Assembly: GCA_964624475.1 (NCBI GenBank)
Contig: CAZUYC010000042.1
Coordinates: forward strand, 124,001 to 188,000
Direction of reading: 5' to 3'
Origin: CAZUYC01 sp964624475
GTDB lineage: Bacteria; Myxococcota_A; UBA9160; SMWR01
DNA length: 64,000 bases
Part shown: positions 60,652-64,000 of the stretch, piece by piece
How the letters are laid out: the number at the start of each line of letters is the position of its first letter
Position numbering within the stretch: the stretch's first letter is position 1
Position numbers and translations under genes: made by a program
Notes under the pieces: model-generated
The model's input: the letters and a program-made list of their open reading frames with translations, nothing else
The model's database searches: none
Told to the model about the DNA's origin: nothing

Positions 60652-61809
60652 TCAGTCGATGCCGAGCACGAAGCCCCGCAGGTATTCGCTCTCGGGCATG
60701 CCCGGGAGGATCGGGTGGTCCGGCGGCTGGTGGCAGTGCTCGAGGATGCGCACGCGGCGGCGCGCGTCGTGGGCGGCCGAGCCGATCACCCCGAGCAGGG
60801 CGTCGTGCCCGACGTGGTGGGAGCAGGTGTAGGTCGCGAGGATTCCGCCGGGCGCGAGGCGCTGGAGCGCGCGCAGGTGGATCTCCTTGTAGCCGCGCAG
60901 CGCGCGCTCGAGCGTCGCCTTCGAGCGCGCGAAGGGGGGGGGATCGAGGACGACCAGGTCGAAGCGCGCGTCGCGCTCCGCGGTGAAGAAGTCGAAGACG
61001 TTCGTCGCGCGCAGCTCGACCCGGCCGGCGAGGCCGTTGCGCTCGGCGGCGCGGGCGGCGGCGCCCAGCGCGGCCGCGGAGGACTCGAGCGCGAGGACGC
61101 TCTCGGCGCCCGCGCGCGCGCAGTGCAGGGCGAAGCCTCCGCCGTAGCAGAAGCAGTCGAGTACCCGGCGACCCGCGGCATGGGCGGCCACGCGCTCGTA
61201 CTCGCGGCGCTGGTCGAGGTAGAGGCCGGTCTTCTGGCCCGCCATGGCGTCGAGCCAGAGCTCGACCTCGCCCACGCGCACGAAGCGCGGCTCGGCGGGC
61301 TTCCCCGAGCGGGTCGCCACGCCGAGCGGGAGCCCCTCGCGGCGGCGCGTCGGCGCGTCGTTGCGCCAGACGATCTCGCCCGGCGAGAGCAGCCCGCCGA
61401 GGATCTCGCCGACGAGCGCGGCGCGGCGATCGAGCGCGAGCGTCGCGATCTGCGCCACGAGGAGGTCCTCGTACTGGTCGACGACGAGACCGGGGAGGCC
61501 GTCCGACTCGGACCAGACGAGCCGGCGCAGCGGCTCGGGCGTGCGGCGGGCGACGGACGCCGCGAGGGCCTCGCGCAGGAACTCGGCGTCGAGGTCGCGC
61601 GGCTCGCGCGAGAAGCGCCGCCAGGCGATGGCCGAGCGGGGGTTGGCGATGCCCGAGCCGAGGAAGTGGCCGCGCGCGTCGCGGAGCGCGCAGGCCTCGC
61701 CGGCGAGCGCCTCGGGAATGGGCTCGCGCAGCTCGTTCGCGAAGAGCCACGGGTGGCCCTGGAGGACGCGGGCGCGGCTGCTTCCCGGGAGGCGGAGCGA
61801 GGCGGGCAT
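60652..61809 (-). CDS. RlmI-like class I SAM rRNA methyltransferase (PUA domain)
   Basis: 385 residues. PUA-like N-terminus (RARVLQGHPWLFANELREP), then a RlmI middle domain (SDGLPGLVVDQYEDLLVAQI), then the methyltransferase core with GQKTGLYLDQRREYE, RVLDCFCYGGGFALHCARAG (motif I), ALESSAAALGAAARAAERNG and VVLDPPPFARSK (DPPxF motif IV). The TYTCSHHVGHDALL segment supplies the catalytic Cys region. It modifies 23S rRNA cytosine C5 in homologues. ATG 61809 begins the PUA domain. Confidence 0.9.
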   Translation of the reverse strand: MPASLRLPGSSRARVLQGHPWLFANELREPIPEALAGEACALRDARGHFLGSGIANPRSAIAWRRFSREPRDLDAEFLREALAASVARRTPEPLRRLVWSESDGLPGLVVDQYEDLLVAQIATLALDRRAALVGEILGGLLSPGEIVWRNDAPTRRREGLPLGVATRSGKPAEPRFVRVGEVELWLDAMAGQKTGLYLDQRREYERVAAHAAGRRVLDCFCYGGGFALHCARAGAESVLALESSAAALGAAARAAERNGLAGRVELRATNVFDFFTAERDARFDLVVLDPPPFARSKATLERALRGYKEIHLRALQRLAPGGILATYTCSHHVGHDALLGVIGSAAHDARRRVRILEHCHQPPDHPILPGMPESEYLRGFVLGID

Positions 61810-61819
61810 GCGCCACCTC

Positions 61820-62086
61820 CTAGATCCCGAGGGCGGCGAGCGCGTCGACGACGCGGCCGAGGGTCGCGGTGAGTGTCGGGTGCGACTGCTCGAAGTGGCG
61901 GCCGGTCTCGCGAAGCCGATCCGCGAGCGACGCGGGCTCGCGCAGCCGCGCTCCACCGGAGCGGGCCAGGAGCCCCTGGATGTCGCCCAGCACCTCCTCC
62001 AGCGCGGCGCGCGACTCTGCGTCGAGGGCGTCCGTCCGCTCGAGCTCGGCGTGGAGCTCCGCGAGCCTGCGGCGCAGGTGCTCCAT
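61820..62086 (-). CDS. DUF4404-family small protein
   Basis: 88 residues. The sequence MEHLRRRLAELHAELERTDA, with ALEEVLGDIQGLLA and SLADRLRETGRHFEQSHPTL, has the length and helical pattern of DUF4404 proteins. It is probably a soluble helical coiled coil; function unknown. ATG 62086 overlaps the upstream stop by one base (TGATG), so the gene is translationally coupled to the SRPBCC gene. Confidence 0.75.
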   Translation of the reverse strand: MEHLRRRLAELHAELERTDALDAESRAALEEVLGDIQGLLARSGGARLREPASLADRLRETGRHFEQSHPTLTATLGRVVDALAALGI

Positions 62087-62520
62087 CAGACCCCCGGAAG
62101 CCCCCGGGTCGCGAGCCCTTCGAGCGCGCGGCGGAAGACGCGCGTCACGATCGCGCGCAAGAGCGGGCCGAGGCCCGGGACCCGGGACTCGAAGCGGCAG
62201 CGCCAGACGACGCGCGTGCCGCCGGCGTCGGGCTCGAAGCGGACCTCGCCCAGGTGGTCGCGGAACGGGATCGGGCCGCGCACGACGCGGTAGGTCATGC
62301 GCTTCGGCGGCTCGAAGTCCAGCACCTCCTCGTGCGCGGCGAAGGGGCCGGGCCCGAGGACGCGCACCGCGCCGCTGCCGTTCGGGTGTGTGCGCCCCGG
62401 CGTGGCGAGCCGCGAGCTCCCGACGCCGGCCCAGCGGCTCCAGCCCGCGTGGTCCGTGTAGACGGCGAAGACCCGCTCGGGCGGCTCCGGGAAGCGCCGG
62501 ACCACGTGTACCTCGTGCAT
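62086..62520 (-). CDS. SRPBCC (START-like) family protein
   Basis: 144 residues with a polyketide-cyclase/START-like pattern: HEVHVVRRFPEPPERVFAVY, DHAGWSRWAGVG, VLDFEPPKRMTYRVVRG and VRFEPDAGGTRVVWRCRFES. Such domains bind hydrophobic ligands. ATG 62520. Its function here is unknown. Confidence 0.85.
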   Translation of the reverse strand: MHEVHVVRRFPEPPERVFAVYTDHAGWSRWAGVGSSRLATPGRTHPNGSGAVRVLGPGPFAAHEEVLDFEPPKRMTYRVVRGPIPFRDHLGEVRFEPDAGGTRVVWRCRFESRVPGLGPLLRAIVTRVFRRALEGLATRGLPGV

Positions 62521-62588
62521 CCATGCATGCTAGCGCCTCGGGAGGCGTGCGGGGGTGGGGGAGGTGTACGGGAAGGGGATCTCCCTAT

Positions 62589-62650
62589 TGACTCCGCTCG
62601 CCTTCGGCTCGCTGCGCGCTCCGCGCTGCCGCGCTCCGCTTGCGAGGAGC
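62589..62650 (-). repeat. Junction repeat, locus 6, minus orientation
   Basis: It reads ACTCCGCTCGCCTTCGGCTC then GCTGCGCGCTCCGCGCTGCC on the plus strand, the reverse complement of the family core with a few changes. It forms the left arm of an imperfect inverted repeat of about 60 bp with locus 7. Confidence 0.8.
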
Positions 62651-62744
62651 CCGCACTGAAGGTGAGCCGGGTGGTGCGGGGCATTTCCTATGCCCGAGGC
62701 GAGTCGTAGGCGATCTCCGCATCAGCGGGGGCGGCGTTCCGGCG

Positions 62745-62808
62745 CGCTGCTTCGCAAGCGAGGCGCGGCAGCGCCTCGCGCGCAGCGAGCCGCAGGCGAG
62801 CGGAGTGA
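62745..62808 (+). repeat. Junction repeat, locus 7, plus orientation
   Basis: It contains GCGCAGCGAGCCGCAGGCGA then GCGGAGTGAATC, identical to the core at 19040 for 29 bases, preceded by GCAAGCGAGGCGCGGCAGCG. It forms the right arm opposite locus 6. Confidence 0.85.
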
Positions 62809-62843
62809 ATCGGGACGCTCCCCCCGGCCCATCGAAGCCCGCC

Positions 62844-63260
62844 TCAACGCTCAAGCAACCCACGGCCCGGCACAAAGTTCACCTCGAGGCGGATCCCGTC
62901 CGGGTCCTCGAAGAGGACCGAGTAATAGCCGGGCGCCCACGGGCCCGCCTCGGGCGGGTGCACGATCCGCGCGCCGATCTCCCGGGCGAAGGCGTGCACG
63001 GCGTCGACGTCCTCGCGGACGCGCGCGCGGAAGCACAGGTGGTGGAGCCCCACGCGGCCCTGGTCGAAGCGCTCGCCGGCGCGCTCCGGCGCGGCGGGGC
63101 GCAGGCCGAAGGCCGTGCGCCCGCCGACGCAGTAGTAGAAGCCCTCGCCGTCGAGGACCGGCTTCATGCCGAGGAAGGGCAGGAGCTTCGCGTAGAAGGC
63201 TCGCGCGCGGGCGAAGTCGCCCGTGGTGACGAAGAGGTGGGCGATGCCGTTGATCTCCAC
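62844..63260 (-). CDS. VOC-family (glyoxalase-like) protein
   Basis: 138 residues. EINGIAHLFVTTGDFARARA (first metal His), GMKPVLDGEGFYYCVGGRTA, VGLHHLCFRARVREDVDAVH and YSVLFEDPDGIRLEVNFVPG (terminal Glu) give the standard VOC betaalphabetabetabeta pair with its His/Glu metal ligands. Substrate unknown. GTG 63260 is the probable start, 8 bases downstream of the upstream gene's stop. Confidence 0.88.
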   Translation of the reverse strand: MEINGIAHLFVTTGDFARARAFYAKLLPFLGMKPVLDGEGFYYCVGGRTAFGLRPAAPERAGERFDQGRVGLHHLCFRARVREDVDAVHAFAREIGARIVHPPEAGPWAPGYYSVLFEDPDGIRLEVNFVPGRGLLER

Positions 63261-63268
63261 GTCGCGCG

Positions 63269-63637
63269 TCAGGCGGGACCGCGGTCGCCGAGCGCAAAGC
63301 GCACCACGTCCACCCAGTCGATCGCCAGCGAGACCGCGTTCGTGATCAGCAGCCAGCGGGCCCAGCCGCCGAAGGCGCCCTCGCCGAAGCCGGCGCGCCG
63401 GCGGAAGAGGTAGATCACGAGGGGAGTCCACCAGACCACGTGCGCGAGGCCCAGGATCCGCGTGTAGCCGAAGGTCTCGAAAAGACGGTCCATCGTGACG
63501 AGGTTCGCGACCCAGGCGAGCAGCACCCAGCGCCCCTCGGCGCGCCGCACGAAGAGGAGGCTCGCGGTGTTGACGAGGATCAGCCAGTAGATCCACGCCT
63601 GGAGCCAGAAGGGCTCGCGAGCGATGTGCTCGAACAT
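63269..63637 (-). CDS. Small membrane protein, unknown function
   Basis: 122 residues with four hydrophobic helices (FWLQAWIYWLILVNTASLLF, GRWVLLAWVANLVTM, LGLAHVVWWTPLVIYLF, WLLITNAVSLAIDWVDVV). ATG 63637 starts MFEHIAREP. No family is recognised. It lies between a VOC gene and an amidohydrolase gene, all on the minus strand, so they may form one transcript. Confidence 0.72.
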   Translation of the reverse strand: MFEHIAREPFWLQAWIYWLILVNTASLLFVRRAEGRWVLLAWVANLVTMDRLFETFGYTRILGLAHVVWWTPLVIYLFRRRAGFGEGAFGGWARWLLITNAVSLAIDWVDVVRFALGDRGPA

Positions 63638-63648
63638 GGCGCCTCCGG

Positions 63649-64000
63649 TCAACCGTCCAGGCGCAAGACGCGCAGGGCGTTCTCCCGCAGGAACTTCGGC
63701 CAGACGTGGTCGCGGAACGGGACGTGGGGCATGTCGCCGAAGATGCGCTCGAGCGAGAGGCCCATCGGGAAGTAGCCCGCGTACATGACCTTGTCCGCGC
63801 CGCGCGTGTTCGCGTAGTCGACGATCGCCTTCGGGTAGTGCTTGGGCGCGAAGGCGCTCGTCGAATAGTAGAGGTTCGGCCACTTGAGCAGGAGCTTCAC
63901 CGCCAGCTCGGTCCAGGGCTCGGCGCCGTGCCGCATCACGAAGACGAGCTCCGGGAAGAACCAGCAGACCTCGTCGACGAGCTCGACGTGCTGGCAGAGC
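63649..64000 (-). CDS. Amidohydrolase-family protein, N-terminal part outside the window
   Basis: The frame is open to the edge, so only the C-terminal 116 residues are visible. The LVFVMRHGAEPWTELAVKLL stretch, then NLYYSTSAFAPKHYPKAIVD and ADKVMYAGYFPMGLSLERIF (position of the conserved C-terminal Asp region) and FLRENALRVLRL, match amidohydrolase 2 proteins (PF04909). These are zinc-dependent TIM-barrel hydrolases or decarboxylases. The substrate is unknown. Confidence 0.8.
   Translation of the reverse strand, partial: LCQHVELVDEVCWFFPELVFVMRHGAEPWTELAVKLLLKWPNLYYSTSAFAPKHYPKAIVDYANTRGADKVMYAGYFPMGLSLERIFGDMPHVPFRDHVWPKFLRENALRVLRLDG

Larger units (their letters stand above)
62521..62843. 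other. 323-base intergenic region with inverted junction repeats
   Basis: This separates the SRPBCC gene start from the end of the VOC gene, both minus strand. No gene is seen. It is filled by two inverted copies of the junction repeat (62589-62650 and 62745-62808) flanking a core with a short hairpin GGGCAT-N5-ATGCCC (62679-62695). The whole could be a small non-autonomous element. Confidence 0.6.

Noticed and set aside
62640..63413. Plus-strand frame across the VOC and membrane protein genes
   Set aside because: It is antisense to genes with clear folds and starts inside the repeat region.

Overview
This window comes from a very GC-rich bacterium: third codon positions are almost all G or C, GTG and TTG starts are common, and long antisense frames stay open. 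It carries a PEP-CTERM protein, a gluconate-dehydrogenase-type GMC oxidoreductase pair, EgtB, an Rv0121-like PPOX protein, a DUF222/13E12-like HNH nuclease and a very large surface-polysaccharide cluster. I infer a free-living, envelope-rich Gram-negative of the deltaproteobacterial grade (Myxococcota, Desulfobacterota or Binatota-like). No rRNA, tRNA or other phylogenetic marker lies in the window to fix this.

Region 1 (1-18.4 kb) is a surface glycan locus. It holds the end of a Wzx-type flippase, then a tightly overlapping run (CMP-nonulosonate synthetase fused to a PseG-like hydrolase, NeuB/PseI-like synthase, capsule-type GT-B transferase, polysaccharide pyruvyl transferase). Two family 2 glycosyltransferases and a predicted helical toroid protein are on the minus strand. 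A plus-strand operon carries two more family 2 glycosyltransferases, a polyprenyl-phosphate sugar-1-phosphate transferase and a GT4 enzyme. A minus-strand group has a DUF4345 protein, an SGNH hydrolase, a GT39-like membrane transferase and a small secreted protein. Together they could build a lipid-linked oligosaccharide carrying a nonulosonic acid and pyruvylated sugars. UppP at 26 kb would recycle the undecaprenyl carrier.

Region 2 (19-33.7 kb) is mostly housekeeping and envelope genes: GMC oxidoreductase with its subunit 3, a 7TM sensor kinase, a glutathione transferase, a metallopeptidase with a damaged start, a CusF-SCO copper lipoprotein, UppP, an ATP-grasp protein, an M32 carboxypeptidase, a ceramidase-like protein, a PEP-CTERM protein behind a candidate sigma-54 promoter, a PPOX protein, a secretin-domain-like lipoprotein and an MNT/HEPN pair.

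Region 3 (33.7-50.3 kb) is DNA repair and defence. An Lhr-family helicase has its 3' end replaced by an 81-bp near-perfect palindrome. Beyond it lies a composite type I restriction-modification island on the minus strand: hsdM - abiEi - broken abiEii - hsdS - fic - hsdR, mostly with 4-base stop/start overlaps. A divergent HNH nuclease gene with a duplicated helical module flanks it.

Region 4 (50.2-64 kb) holds a GT4 transferase, a GNAT acetyltransferase, a molybdopterin oxidoreductase, EttA, an unrecognised two-gene unit behind a near-leaderless promoter, a TPR lipoprotein, EgtB, an RlmI-like methyltransferase, small proteins (DUF4404, SRPBCC, VOC, a membrane protein) and a partial amidohydrolase.

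The main non-gene signal is a family of about 45-bp GC-rich repeats found only at gene junctions. They occur at seven loci, tandem or inverted in places, and sometimes encode the last or first residues of the flanking genes.
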